Positions 9,901-18,600 of a stretch of DNA of 64,000 bases are shown in pieces. Under the pieces are notes generated by a model, which was not told the DNA's origin, made no database searches, and saw nothing but the letters and a program-made list of their open reading frames with translations. The DNA comes from Agromyces sp. LHK192 (GTDB taxonomy: Bacteria; Actinomycetota; Actinomycetes; Actinomycetales; Microbacteriaceae), in contig NZ_CP034753.1 in assembly GCF_004006235.1 (NCBI RefSeq), positions 3,100,001 through 3,164,000 on the forward strand, in the 5' to 3' direction. The stretch's first letter is position 1. Every line of letters begins with the position of its first letter. The position numbers and the translations under genes were made by a program.

Positions 9901-11943
9901 CGGCGCATCCACGTTCGGAGCGTCCACGTTCGGCGCATCCACGTTCGGCGCATCCACCGCAGGCGCATCCACGTTCGGCGCATCCACCGCAGGCGCATCC
10001 ACGTTCGGAGCGTCCACAGCCGGGGCGTCCACGTTCGGCGCATCCACCGCAGGCGCATCCACGTTCGGCGCATCCACCGCAGGCGCATCCACGTTCGGCG
10101 CATCCACCGCAGGCGCATCCACGTTCGGAGCGTCCACCGCCGGGGCGTCCACGTTCGGAGCGTCCACCGCCGGGGCGTCCACGTTCGGGGCGTCCACGTT
10201 CGGGGCGTCCACGTTAGGAGCGTCCACCGCAGGAGCGTCAACGCTCGGAGCGTCCACCGCCGGCGCATCCACGTTCGGCGCATCCGCTGCCGGACCGTCG
10301 ACGCTCGGCGCGTCGATGCTCGGCGCGTCGACACCGCCACCACCGGCGTTGCCGCTGTCGCCGGTTCCGCCGCCCGGGGTCGGGGCATCCGCGTTCACGT
10401 CGACACCGCCGCCACCGCCGGCGTTGCTCGATCCGCCGCCGCCGCCTCCAGGGGTCGGCGTGCCGTCGCCGGACACGTTCACGCCGCCTCCGCCGCCCGG
10501 GGTCGTGGGCGCAGCCGGGCTCCCGGCGCCCGGCGTCGGCATGTTGGGATTGCCGGGGGCGCCACCGGCGCCGGACGGCGCGTTCGGGGTGTTCCCGCCT
10601 CCGCCGCCGGGCGCGAAGTGCATCGCCCCGCCCATGAGCGCGCCGAGGACGATGGCGCCCTCCATGCTGTCGTTCTCGCCGAACAGGGCGGATCCTGCGG
10701 CGGTGCTGACGAGTCCGTCGACGCCGCCACCGATGATGTCCCCGTGGAGGCTCGTCGGGTTGTCGAAGTTCCCGAAGTTCGGGCCGCGACGCACCGCGTC
10801 GACCGCGCCACCCGCGAAACGGCCGGCACCACCGCCGAGGGCCGACGTCGCTGCCGAGGTCCAGACATTCTGCGCCTGGTAGTTCGCGTCCAGCTCGTGG
10901 CCGGAGTTGAGCCGGATCACGTTCACGAGTGACGAGGAGGCGGTGCTCGCGACACCCGCCGCGACCGCGTCATTCACCGCCTTGCCGAGCAACACCTTGA
11001 GCCGGTTACCTACGCGAGCGGCCGACGACCCGATCGCACGCATGATGCGCGCGAGATCCTTGCACTTGTCGATGATCTTCAGGACCCACTTGCCGACGGT
11101 CACGAGGATCTTCGCGGCCATCGCGACCGCGCCGGCGCCGAACGAAATCGCACCGAGCAAGGCCCCGACCGCGATCTCGGCGGCGATCTCGATCGCCATC
11201 TGCGCGAGGAACCAGCGGATCTCGTGCCACGCCTGCTCGACGTTCTTCTGCATCTCGCCGACGTAGTCGCGCATGCCGCCCGCAGACTCGGCGACCTCGT
11301 CGATCCAGGTCGCGAGCTTGTCGCGGGACTCCTGGATGCTGTGCTGCTGCGGAAGGCGGAATCCGGACACCGAGCCGAGATCGCTGCGGAGGGAACTCGC
11401 GATCGGCACCAGTCCGTTCTCGAGTCCGGTCCACGCGGAAGCGGCCGACGCGAGCTTGCCCGAATCGGCGCACGGCAGGGTGACGCCGTACTCGCGGAGC
11501 TTGTCCATCACGAAATCGGCGAACTCGCCGAGCCCCTCCTGGGGGCCCTCGCCGTACGAGGTGGGCACCGACCCGGTCGGCGTCGACGCGCTCGGCTTCA
11601 GCTCCGCGATCGCGCTCGACCCCGGATCACGGCCGGCACCCGAGAGTTGGACGCCGTCGTATGCGCGACCGGTGTTGTTCACCGCGGCCTCGAGCATCTC
11701 GACGAATCCAGCCGCCGAGCGAACGTTCTTGAGCACGAGCACCGAGTAGTCGTCGTAGCCCTGCCCGCCGGTGCCCTGCCCGTGGGCGAACACCTCGGCG
11801 GCCTCGTCGTCGCCGGCCATGTAGGTCGTGCCGCTCAGTGCGCTCTCGGCGCTGTCGGCAGCGGCCCGCAGGCGGGTCGCGAGGTTGCCGAGCGAGCTCG
11901 CATCGGTCGCAAGACGCGCGGGGTTCAGTTGCACCGTGGTCAT
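6979..11943 (-). CDS. Multi-domain T7SS polymorphic toxin: Tox-PL plus TNT plus unknown C-terminal domain
   Basis: 1654 residues. Residues 1-330 are an ESX/CpnT-like helical export region with long hydrophobic helices near 240-300. About 450-535 is Gly/Pro-rich, 535-715 is some 36 VDAPx repeats, and 720-900 is Ala/Asp-rich linker. Then a papain-like (Tox-PL) domain has NNNCGN (Cys930), GHW (His1000) and LDAQ (Asp1015), fitting a cysteine deamidase/protease triad. A TNT domain (about 1125-1310) has LDRMG, Arg1257-ALPP and GGGMQ with Gln1300, predicting NAD+ hydrolysis. The last ~220 residues are unrecognised; a segment EIVSRKETQLAEV hints at a nuclease fold. The ATG lies 13 nt after the upstream WXG gene; the downstream immunity candidate overlaps by 8 nt. 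TNT assignment is firm, Tox-PL good, C-terminus unknown. Confidence 0.9.
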   Translation of the reverse strand: MTTVQLNPARLATDASSLGNLATRLRAAADSAESALSGTTYMAGDDEAAEVFAHGQGTGGQGYDDYSVLVLKNVRSAAGFVEMLEAAVNNTGRAYDGVQLSGAGRDPGSSAIAELKPSASTPTGSVPTSYGEGPQEGLGEFADFVMDKLREYGVTLPCADSGKLASAASAWTGLENGLVPIASSLRSDLGSVSGFRLPQQHSIQESRDKLATWIDEVAESAGGMRDYVGEMQKNVEQAWHEIRWFLAQMAIEIAAEIAVGALLGAISFGAGAVAMAAKILVTVGKWVLKIIDKCKDLARIMRAIGSSAARVGNRLKVLLGKAVNDAVAAGVASTASSSLVNVIRLNSGHELDANYQAQNVWTSAATSALGGGAGRFAGGAVDAVRRGPNFGNFDNPTSLHGDIIGGGVDGLVSTAAGSALFGENDSMEGAIVLGALMGGAMHFAPGGGGGNTPNAPSGAGGAPGNPNMPTPGAGSPAAPTTPGGGGGVNVSGDGTPTPGGGGGGSSNAGGGGGVDVNADAPTPGGGTGDSGNAGGGGVDAPSIDAPSVDGPAADAPNVDAPAVDAPSVDAPAVDAPNVDAPNVDAPNVDAPAVDAPNVDAPAVDAPNVDAPAVDAPNVDAPAVDAPNVDAPAVDAPNVDAPAVDAPNVDAPAVDAPNVDAPAVDAPNVDAPNVDAPNVDAPAVDAPNVDAPAVDAPTADAPSADAPAVDAPAVDGPATDATAGDGSTPVAGVATAAANSANAVGAADPVDLDAPASSDGSAADANDADPAQTESTDAEASDAEASDAEASDADAADAAEAAVATAASGGAAAVAAGALALKRPTLGVPSTQAPTAKPGASTNAPSDIHGVGTPTGGDGSAPGDGSTPGDGPTGDGSSTTPDSGASDANASETAPSNPPTKLTLKEILDALKQINPNFDPTNPKSEFNNNCGNTSSILNDVLNGKPVSEAGIGTLEIPEMEARTGLPQTEMTPQQIIDSLVAQGPGSHCVVGIDRSVGSGHWFNAYFDGTTVWTLDAQDGTMSLFPPNEPNATTWDASIHPDHVAPDPATPDAAAPAATAPATNAPATPATEASPTSSTPGTEADGSAPKNGAPTSDARGDVPGARPGTPWTPEMGDPVLSDATSGPGWQRVPDRISHNPIDPNYGDVRAPGESGALADPFAHPGTVPDAIADLITDPEAPYGRDTDGTPFTRAEWEARYTDASGWAVYPGNDGGTLGSFVEYHDVDAFIRDYGDELDRMGGPWGSFLSFPDTPFEMRALPPSNLSDPYSVYRLTGHLPANMRIEVSEIAPAFGRDGGGMQVRILDGRGEPMTVDELIDRGVVARTEVDGAAGTYTTASPADGSTRTGARSDAADGAVEPARRGSPAPTGEARSPESDPDEASAEDSPEALRLLADLALEADSSTDADTTTDGSADGAVPATAATDPADLADADGNPISDETRKRIRAYRRLIAKVDEHGDPVYEPHVIRFFEGEIFNLQQHHRYDVNELHVTKPDSDVPDGGHAAPKQKSYSRVDSVDLAPAEIVSRKETQLAEVTEATGKKILADHVKFYGPGQRAVVVADTPTNRRDLTAAGVNPDSVIGRPLQGKLVLEVPVQNRPPRVAVLQRAAVLGVTVRDIRGTVWRASADGAKVVAIHADGTRTTHVIEAGGAVGG
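9795..10340 (-). repeat. In-frame 15-bp tandem repeat encoding VDAPx pentapeptides
   Basis: About 36 units of a 15-base repeat (plus-strand form close to GGCGCATCCACGTTC) encode VDAPN and VDAPA, often alternating, with rare VDAPS, ADAPN and VDGPA. It separates the helical export part of the toxin from its toxin domains. Pro every fifth residue with Asp gives an extended acidic stalk. Near-identical units make copy number prone to slippage and to assembly error. Confidence 0.9.
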
Positions 11944-11956
11944 CGTGGGGTCTGCC

Positions 11957-12271
11957 TCAGCTGTCGGGGATGCTCGACTTGATCGAGTTCCACATGGTGT
12001 CGAGATTCGTGATGGCCGTGTCGTACGCCGTGTCGACCGCCTTGGCGTGCGCCTCGAGCTGCGTCGCCGAGTCGTACATCGCCCCCGCCGAGACCGCCCA
12101 AGCCTCGAAATTGCCGATGAAGGCGCTCATCGCCGGACCCTGCCATTCGTTCGGCAGCATGTACGCGAAGACCGTCGCACCCTGGCGCAGCGCATCGCAG
12201 TAGTTCTTGAGTTCGCCCATCGCGGCGACGAGTTGGGCCAGTTCGGCGACGTCGGCCTGCTGCTCAGGCAT
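11957..12271 (-). CDS. WXG-type small secreted protein (104 aa)
   Basis: Helical hairpin protein of the WXG100/ESAT-6 superfamily. A W-x-G turn is at Trp43-Gln-Gly45 (NEWQG) between two helices, and length is typical at 104 residues. Such proteins travel through T7SS as dimers or serve as partners for longer effectors. It sits immediately upstream of the toxin (13 nt), which suggests it is the toxin's export partner. The ATG at 12271 overlaps the preceding gene's stop by 8 nt and is preceded by a strong AGGAGG site. No clear YxxxD/E tail is present. Confidence 0.85.
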   Translation of the reverse strand: MPEQQADVAELAQLVAAMGELKNYCDALRQGATVFAYMLPNEWQGPAMSAFIGNFEAWAVSAGAMYDSATQLEAHAKAVDTAYDTAITNLDTMWNSIKSSIPDS

Positions 12272-12923
12272 CACGGCCTCCTTCCGCGAACGAGGCGGTC
12301 GCGATGCCGCCGGACGCCGAGCCGTCGTGCGGCTCGAACTCGAAGGCCTCGGGGAGCCCGAGCGACTCGCCGACGGCGTCGAGGCGGAAGACACCCTCGC
12401 CGATGCCGTCGTCGTCACCGTCGCCGTCGGTGTCTCCCGAACCGCCGCCGGTGGCCTGACCGCTCGACTTGCGCGGGCCCAGCATGCCGCCGCCGAACTG
12501 CTCGACCTCGTCGTCGCCCGCGTAGTCGCGGCCGAAGAACTCGGCCATGTCCTCGGCCTTCTCCTCGCCGGAGGCGACGCGCTTGCCCAGCGGGTCGGAC
12601 GAACGTCGCACCGCCGCGACGGTCGGCGCCGCACCGTTGAACGAGGTGCGGACGCCCGTCTCGGTGCGGGTGTACGAGCCATCAGCGGCGATGAGCTTCA
12701 TCTGCAGGGTCGAGAGCGCCTGACGCACGAGCGCAGCCTGCGTCTCGAAGTTCGCCCACTCCTCGGCGAACTTGTCGGCGTCGAGCCCGCGCCAGGTGGT
12801 CTGCGCCATCGACGTCACCGTCGATGAGACCCCGGCGAGATTCGCGTCGAACGTCGCGATCACCGTTCCGATGCGTCCGGCGACGTCGCTCAGCGAGTCG
12901 GCGCGGACCTTGAAGTACACCAT
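12264..12923 (-). CDS. WXG-type protein with long acidic C-terminal extension
   Basis: 219 residues. The first ~95 form a WXG-like helical hairpin with the turn at Trp44-Arg-Gly46 (TTWRG). The rest is a Gly/Asp-rich, probably disordered region (GGGSGDTDGDGDDDGIGEG) and a short tail. The extension is unusual for a WXG100 protein and may bind a partner or mark an adaptor. The ATG at 12923 has a GAGGG site 5 nt upstream; the gene overlaps the next one by 8 nt and follows the 97-residue WXG100 gene by 78 nt. Probably exported or a co-substrate of the T7SS; role otherwise unknown. Confidence 0.8.
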   Translation of the reverse strand: MVYFKVRADSLSDVAGRIGTVIATFDANLAGVSSTVTSMAQTTWRGLDADKFAEEWANFETQAALVRQALSTLQMKLIAADGSYTRTETGVRTSFNGAAPTVAAVRRSSDPLGKRVASGEEKAEDMAEFFGRDYAGDDEVEQFGGGMLGPRKSSGQATGGGSGDTDGDGDDDGIGEGVFRLDAVGESLGLPEAFEFEPHDGSASGGIATASFAEGGRDA

Positions 12924-13001
12924 GTCAGCCCTCGTGTTCGGGTGGTTGCAATGGGCGAGGGATGCCGGCGCACCGCGGGTGCGCCGGCATCGGGCTCACG
13001 C

Positions 13002-13295
13002 TCAGCCGTTGAACGTGCTGGCGATCGCGTTCTCGCTGTCCTCGTAGGAGAGCGCAGCCTGGTTGAGCAGGTCGCTGATGCCCTGCAGCGACTCCTTGAG
13101 CTGCAGACCGGCCTGGTCCCACTGCGAGTAGAGCTCGTTGAAGCTCTGCGATGCGGTGCCCGACCAGTCACCCGAGATGAGGCCCTCGACGAGCGACTTC
13201 AGGTTGGCCAGCTGGGACTCGATCGACTGCGAGCCGCTCGAGAGCTGGCCGGCGACACCGGCCAGCGAGTCGGACGTGACGCGGATCTCGGCCAT
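13002..13295 (-). CDS. Canonical WXG100 protein
   Basis: 97 residues, the standard size. The WXG turn is at Trp44-Ser-Gly46 (GDWSG) and a C-terminal T7SS export signal YxxxE is present (Tyr84-EDS-Glu88). These two elements together define EsxA/EsxB-like substrates. A GGAGG site 6 nt before the ATG indicates high expression. First gene of the unit WXG100, long WXG, short WXG, toxin, immunity, all on the minus strand with small gaps or overlaps. The upstream region holds a palindrome that may regulate the whole unit. Confidence 0.92.
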   Translation of the reverse strand: MAEIRVTSDSLAGVAGQLSSGSQSIESQLANLKSLVEGLISGDWSGTASQSFNELYSQWDQAGLQLKESLQGISDLLNQAALSYEDSENAIASTFNG

Positions 13296-13371
13296 GATTT
13301 TCCTCCGTTGATGGATGCCTCGTGGTTCGCCGGAACGGAGCAGTGACTCCGAACTCCCGACGCTCCGATCA

Positions 13372-13414
13372 CGTTACCCGCTCGCGTGGAGATTGCCGAT
13401 GGGGAGTACTCCCC
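13372..13414 (-). promoter_or_regulatory. Candidate promoter and operator of the WXG100/toxin operon
   Basis: On the minus strand a -10-like TAACGT lies at 13377-13372, but no good -35 is visible. A perfect 14-bp palindrome GGGGAGTACTCCCC (13401-13414) is centred about 42 bp before the predicted transcription start. That is the classic position for an activator that replaces the -35 contact. The palindrome is seen; the regulator is unknown. Confidence 0.5.
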
Positions 13415-13467
13415 GTCCGTAGGCACGTCGGCTCAGTCGAGTCCTCCGGGCCGCCGCGGGCGGCAGG

Positions 13468-13800
13468 TCACCAACCTTCACAGTCGGCGCAGGCGAGGCT
13501 CACCGGATAGAGACCGACTTCGGGGTTCTTCAGCAGCACCCACGCCTCGGGGCCCTTGTCTTCGGCGATGAGGCCCTTCGCCTGGTCGAGCATCGGCTCC
13601 GCGCCACGATGCCAGGCGAGGTATCCCGCATCCGAGATGCCTTCGGTGCCGGCCGCGAGGATCGACTGCACGACGCCGATCCGCTCGGTCATCTCGGGGT
13701 AGTACTCGGATCGCGCCTGCGCGCGGAAGGCCGACTGCACCAACTCGCGGATCGGCTCGCGCAGCTCTGCGCAACGGGTCGCGAGTGCGGGTTCGGTCAT
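13468..13800 (-). CDS. Small hypothetical protein in the T7SS locus (110 aa)
   Basis: 110 residues, predicted helical, no signal peptide or membrane segment. It ends with a Cys-containing tail (SLACADCEGW) that could bind metal or form a disulfide. No family recognised. It has its own AGAGGG site before the ATG and follows the 106-residue gene by 56 nt, so the two probably form one transcript. Its place between the WXG operon and the FHA/EssC genes suggests an accessory or chaperone role, as inference only. Confidence 0.6.
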   Translation of the reverse strand: MTEPALATRCAELREPIRELVQSAFRAQARSEYYPEMTERIGVVQSILAAGTEGISDAGYLAWHRGAEPMLDQAKGLIAEDKGPEAWVLLKNPEVGLYPVSLACADCEGW

Positions 13801-13856
13801 CGTCAGGTCCCTCTGGTCGTTCGTCGCGGTCGGGTCGGCAGGTGGTGGCGACGGGG

Positions 13857-14177
13857 TCAGTCGAATCGCGAGAGCGGGGTGCGCTCGCCGTCCCGGAAGA
13901 CGTCCAGGCCGGTCGTGATGTCGATCGCGGAGGCGAGGTAGAGCACCGAGCCGTCGGGGGCGACGAAGATCGTGCCACCGCCGCGGACCGCGCGGACGAC
14001 GGCCACACCCAGGCCGTCGGGCAGCCGGACGAGGTTGAGCGGGCCCGCGTCGGCCTGCCCGGCATCGCGCGCAAGCCGTTCGAACAATCCGGTGCCGATC
14101 TCGGCGAGCGACCGCTCGTCAGTAGACAGCCGTTCAGCGTCGACGACCTCGGGTTGCCACTGTGCGGCGTCAGTCAC
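13857..14177 (-). CDS. Small hypothetical protein in the T7SS locus (106 aa)
   Basis: 106 residues, soluble alpha/beta. A central segment (LNLVRLPDGLGVAVVRAVRG) followed by GTIFVAPDGSVLYLASAIDI is strongly beta and resembles a small sandwich or SUKH/Smi1-like core, but I cannot assign a family. An AAAGGA site precedes the GTG start. A -10-like TACCGT is at 14256-14251. It is the first gene of a two-gene unit with 13468-13800. Possible T7SS accessory or immunity-type protein; uncertain. Confidence 0.6.
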   Translation of the reverse strand: MTDAAQWQPEVVDAERLSTDERSLAEIGTGLFERLARDAGQADAGPLNLVRLPDGLGVAVVRAVRGGGTIFVAPDGSVLYLASAIDITTGLDVFRDGERTPLSRFD

Positions 14178-14276
14178 CGTGAGATTCCTTTCGTCGAGTC
14201 GCCCGTCGGGAGGCCGCGCGCGGAACCGGGGTGGTCACGCCCGCCCCAGTACGGTAGCCCGGGCATCACCATATCG

Positions 14277-14298
14277 CGATGGGCAGCGGTGCCCATCG
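14277..14298 (-). terminator. Hairpin after the FHA/membrane-protein unit
   Basis: Perfect 9-bp stem CGATGGGCA / TGCCCATCG with a GCGG loop, starting 37 nt after the stop of the gene ending at 14335. No long T run follows, which is usual in high-GC actinobacteria. It separates that unit from the 14177 gene. Confidence 0.55.
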
Positions 14299-14334
14299 AG
14301 TCGGAAGAGCCGAACGCTCAGCACCGCACCGCGT

Positions 14335-15024
14335 TCAGAGCCGCTCCTTCTTGTCGTCGTATGTGAGCGGTACACCCCGGCTCATCGCGACCGCCTCGAC
14401 CGCACGGTACGCGTCGTGGAACGGCTCGACCGGCAGTACCGCACCGAACGGCAACGACAGCACCTCCGATCCGTCGACATCCCTGAGCATCGCTCTCGCG
14501 TCGCCGGCCAGGGTCGCCGTATGTGAAGCTGCAGCGGGGACCAAGGTCACGAGCACATCCATCTCGCTCGCGCCGCCACGATCCCGGATCTTCTTGCCGT
14601 ACATCGTGCCGACGCTTGCCGCCGTCCCGGATGTACGCACGGACGTCCGTTCGTCACGGAACGTCACTGCAGCGATCGAGGACCAGGGGACCTCCCCGTA
14701 TGCGCCCACCATCAGACGATCACGATCGACGGCGAACACGACGGCGTCGACACCGACCGCCTGTCGAAGGTTGCGTCGCCATCGAGACGTCGTCACAGCC
14801 GGCGCGATCAGCGCGACCGCTCCCAGTGCGAGGAAGAGGTATCCCGCGCCCTCGCCGGCGGTGATTATCCACACACCGAATGGCAGGAACAGCACACCGA
14901 GCACTGCACCGAGCGCCAGGATCGTCGCCTGCGCGCGTCGAGCGACGGCGAGCCGTTCGGCAGGCACCCGGAACGCCACCGCGTTCGGCGGAGTCTGCGG
15001 AGCGCCCAGATCTCCGGTGCTCAC
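14335..15024 (-). CDS. Two-helix membrane protein with PH-like domain, T7SS-linked
   Basis: 229 residues. An N-terminal cytoplasmic stretch precedes two hydrophobic helices (about 34-54 and 58-78), then a soluble beta-rich domain containing VDRDRLMVGAYGEVPWSSI. Layout resembles the gene at 3663-4406. The GTG at 15024 overlaps the FHA gene's TGA (GTGA), so the two are co-translated. Co-transcription with an FHA protein next to the EssC-like ATPase suggests an accessory membrane part of the secretion system. No named family recognised. Confidence 0.7.
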   Translation of the reverse strand: MSTGDLGAPQTPPNAVAFRVPAERLAVARRAQATILALGAVLGVLFLPFGVWIITAGEGAGYLFLALGAVALIAPAVTTSRWRRNLRQAVGVDAVVFAVDRDRLMVGAYGEVPWSSIAAVTFRDERTSVRTSGTAASVGTMYGKKIRDRGGASEMDVLVTLVPAAASHTATLAGDARAMLRDVDGSEVLSLPFGAVLPVEPFHDAYRAVEAVAMSRGVPLTYDDKKERL

Positions 15025-15629
15025 GACGCCGCCCGGATCTGGAACCCGAGGTCGCCGACCCAGACGCGGTCGCCGGGCCGCACCTCGACGCGCGCCCCGG
15101 CGCTGGGCAGCGGCTGCTGCACCCCGTCGCGCTCGACCGAGGAGCCGTTGCTCGAACCCGCGTCGGCGACGGTCACCCGCCCGTCGGCGAGTTCGAGGTA
15201 GAGGTGCACCCGCGACACCGACCGGGTGTCGTCGACCACCTCGATCGCCTGCGCACCGGTCGCCGCGGCCGTCTGGGCGGGCTTGCGGCCGATGACCGCG
15301 GCGCCTCCCACGATCACGCGCTGACCGGTCGAGAACTGCAGCTCGATGCGATCGAGTCGCGGTGCGACCTGCTGGGCGGGTGCCGCTGCGGGCGCCGCCT
15401 GCTCCTTCGCCTGCTGCCACGGCAGCAGGGAGGGCAGCGGGACGGGGTCGATCGGACGCGGGGCGGCGGCAGGCGTTGCGGCCCGGCGTTCCGGCGCAGG
15501 GGCGGGCGTCGCGAACGGCGCCGGGGGCCGGCTCGGTGCCGACTGCGGCACCAACTGGCCGCACTCGGCGCAGAACATGCTGTTCGGCAGCAGTGTGGCG
15601 TCGCAGTAGGCACAACGCGCAGAGACCAC
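15021..15629 (-). CDS. Zinc-ribbon/FHA domain protein
   Basis: 202 residues. The N-terminus is a zinc ribbon (Cys6, Cys9, Cys20, Cys23 in CAYC...CAEC), followed by a Pro/Ala-rich linker (about 28-90). A forkhead-associated domain occupies about 95-200, with VIGRKPA, SVSRVHL and DAGSSNGS matching the phosphothreonine-binding loops. FHA proteins commonly sit beside T7SS ATPases in Gram-positives and link assembly to Ser/Thr phosphorylation. No kinase or phosphatase gene is visible in the window. Start GTG at 15629 follows a GAGGGG site; TAGACT at 15681-15676 may be its own -10. Confidence 0.88.
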   Translation of the reverse strand: MVSARCAYCDATLLPNSMFCAECGQLVPQSAPSRPPAPFATPAPAPERRAATPAAAPRPIDPVPLPSLLPWQQAKEQAAPAAAPAQQVAPRLDRIELQFSTGQRVIVGGAAVIGRKPAQTAAATGAQAIEVVDDTRSVSRVHLYLELADGRVTVADAGSSNGSSVERDGVQQPLPSAGARVEVRPGDRVWVGDLGFQIRAAS

Positions 15630-15697
15630 GGTGCTTCACCCCTCGGATTCGTCGGCCGCGAGCGCGGCCCCGTCGAGTCTACGGAACATCGGAGACC

Positions 15698-18600
15698 TCA
15701 CTGCCGGATGTCGGGGATGCGCGCGGGCATCCATCCGGACGGGGTCGTGAACACGCCGCCGCCGGCCGTGCCCTTGCCGAGCATGAACTTCGGGATCGGC
15801 GCGCCGACCGCCTGGGTGCCGACCATCGCCGCCGACGGCCGTAGCACGAATGCGCGCCGCGCCTTCTTCGCTTCGATGAACGGACCGCCGAACAGCGTCG
15901 ACAGCGATTCGGTGTCGGCCGAGACGATGAAGACGGCGCGGTGCTTGATGCCCGTCAACGCGTGTTCGATTGGGGCGTTCTTGAGCTGTTCGACATCGTC
16001 GACGACGACGGTCACGCGACCCTCGAACGGAGCGAGCACCTCGTCGAGCTGCGGCGGGAGGACGTCACCGGTCGAGATCACCGGGATGCCGGCGCGTTCC
16101 GCGAGGTCCGTCAGCACGGAGCTCCGCAACGCCACCACCACCACGGGTTCGCGCCGCCAGGTCAGCTGGTGCACGATCGACGCCAGGGCGGAGGATCGGC
16201 CCGAGCGACGATCCCCCGACACGATGAAGCCGCCGTCGGCCGGCCAGTCCAGCGTGAACTTCGACAGCCGGTCGCCGCCGACGGCGACCACCGGGCCGTC
16301 TTCCGGTCCGCCCTCGCCCAGGGGGAGGTCGTACGCCGCGGTGAGGGCCATGTAGCCGGGGAGCGGATCGACGCGGAAGGGCTGCGGCAGGTCCGCGAGC
16401 TGCGGGAACTGGTCGAAGTGGTCGCGGATGTGCTCGATGATCCGCCGCAGGGCCGTCGTCTGGGCCTCGCCGCTCGTGTCGCGCACGAGCACCGCCAGCT
16501 GGGCCTCCGACCCGGTCGCGCCCCACAGGGCACGGCCGGGCGGAAGGTCGAGCGGCACGTCCTTCGACATGATCCCTGCGGCTCGGTAGTCGTTCATGTC
16601 GCGCATCGGCAGCACGTACTGCTCGTCGATGAACGACGACACCTTGTCGCCCGAGATCGCCCGGTCGCCGGTCATGATGACGCGCACGCCGACCGCTGGG
16701 CCCTCGCGGAGCACCCGCATGAACTGCTCGCGGAACGCCACGAGCTGGTCGGGGTTCATCGTCGAGAGCAGTCGTTCCCACCCGTCGACGGCGAAGACGG
16801 CGTAGGGCAGGGCGGTGGTCGGGTCGGCCTGGGCGCGCTGCTCGTTGATGTGGCCGACCCCGGCGTTCGAGAGCACGCCCTGCCGGAACGCGAGCTCCTC
16901 GAGCATCCGCTGCATCAGGCGCGGGAGGCGGTCGCCGTCGAGCTGGGTGACCACGGCACCGCACTGGGGCGCGTCGGCGAACGGCAGGAGTGCGCCGTTG
17001 CCGAAGTCGCTGATGTAGAGGTGCAGGTCGCCCGGCGTGAACCGCTGCACCGCCTGCGCGAGCAGCGTGCGCAGCGCGGTCGTCCGGCCCGACAGCGAGC
17101 CGCCCATGAACAGGATGTGCGAGCCGGTCGCGACGTTCCACGTGAGCGGACGCTGCGACTGCTCGGCGGGGACGTCCTCGAGGCCGAGGTACAGTTCGGC
17201 CGGCTCCAGCGGCCACTCGGCGAGCTTCTCGAGCGGGAGCACCGCGGGCAGCGGCAGCAGCCACGGCGACGGGTTCTTCGCGATGCCGAGCCGGTTCGTG
17301 GCCTCGGTGACCACGTCGACGAGCGCCCGGAGGTCGGTGTCGTCGTGGTCGCGGTTCTCCTCGAACCCGCCGCCCGCGGGCGGGTACCGCACGGGGAAGC
17401 CGACCGTCTCCCAGTCGATCTTCGCGGCCGGCGGCAGCAGCTTCACCGCACGCTGGATGCCGGGGCGGATGCCCGCCACCCGCGCGGTCTGGAATCCGAC
17501 GGGCGGCGCACTCGGCCCGAGCCGCACGAATCCTCGTCCCGGCGTCGACGGGCTGATGAGCGCCGCTTCTCCCGAGCCGAGCACGTCGGCGGAGTCGCCG
17601 CGGTCGGTCACGCGCAACGCCACGCGCAGGTTGATGTTCGACTGCATCTCCGCCGTGACGACGCCCGAGGGCCGCTGGGTCGCCAGCACGAGATTGACCC
17701 CGAGGGAGCGGCCGACCCGGGCGATCCGGACCAGGCCGTCGATGAAGTCGGGCAGTTCGGTCCGGAGCTCCGCGAACTCGTCGATGACGATCATGAGCCG
17801 GGCGAGTCCGCGTCGGGCGGCCGTCTCGGCGTCCTTGGCCCAGGCCGCGTCGACGTCCTTCGCGGCCATGTCGCGCAGCACCACCTCGCGACGCTTGAGC
17901 TCGGCGTCGAGCGACGCCAGTGCGCGCTCGGTCTCACGGGCGTCGAGGTTGGTCACCATGCCGACGGTGTGGGGCAGCCGCTCGCAGTCGGCGAACGCCG
18001 ATCCTCCCTTGTAGTCGACGAGGACGAAGTTCAGCGCATCCGGGCGGTTGGCCATGGCGAGGCTGACGACGAGCGCCTGCAGGAACTCCGACTTGCCCGA
18101 TCCGGTCGTGCCCGCGACGAGGGCGTGCGGGCCGTCGCGCGAGATGTCGACGGCGAACTCGCCGTCGACGCCCGCGCCGACGACCACGAACGTGTTGCGC
18201 GGCTGCTTGGCCCAGCGCTGCATGATCGGCGACGGGTCGTCCAGGTCGATCTTGAGCAGGTCGACCATGCGCACGCTCGTCGGGAGCATCGCGTCGTCGC
18301 CGACGCCGCTCACGTGCTGGACCGAGCAGAGGCTGCGGGCGATGCGCTGCGCGACCGGCAACGAGACGCCGTCCAGCAGCACGGTCGGGTAGTAGTCCTT
18401 GTCGGTCTCGAGCCGCCCCAGGGCCGGGTCGGCGGGGTCGAGCACGACCACGCTCGTCGCCTCCTCGGGCAGCCGGGCGCGCTCCGAGTCGAGCGCGAGC
18501 ACGTGGATGCCGTGCGCCGCGCCGTGCTCGAGCAGCGGCACCATGCCGGGCAGCATGCGGTAGGCCCGCGCGCCGTCCACGACGACGAGGATGTCGGAGG

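Noticed and set aside
9795..10340. Array-like direct repeats considered as CRISPR
   Set aside because: Period is 15 bases with no spacers, in frame with a coding region, and no cas genes nearby.
8818..10932. Plus-strand ORFs opposite the toxin with repeated Ser/Thr/Gly or His/Arg motifs
   Set aside because: They are the complement of the VDAPx repeat and linker; the minus frame has toxin domains, start and neighbours.
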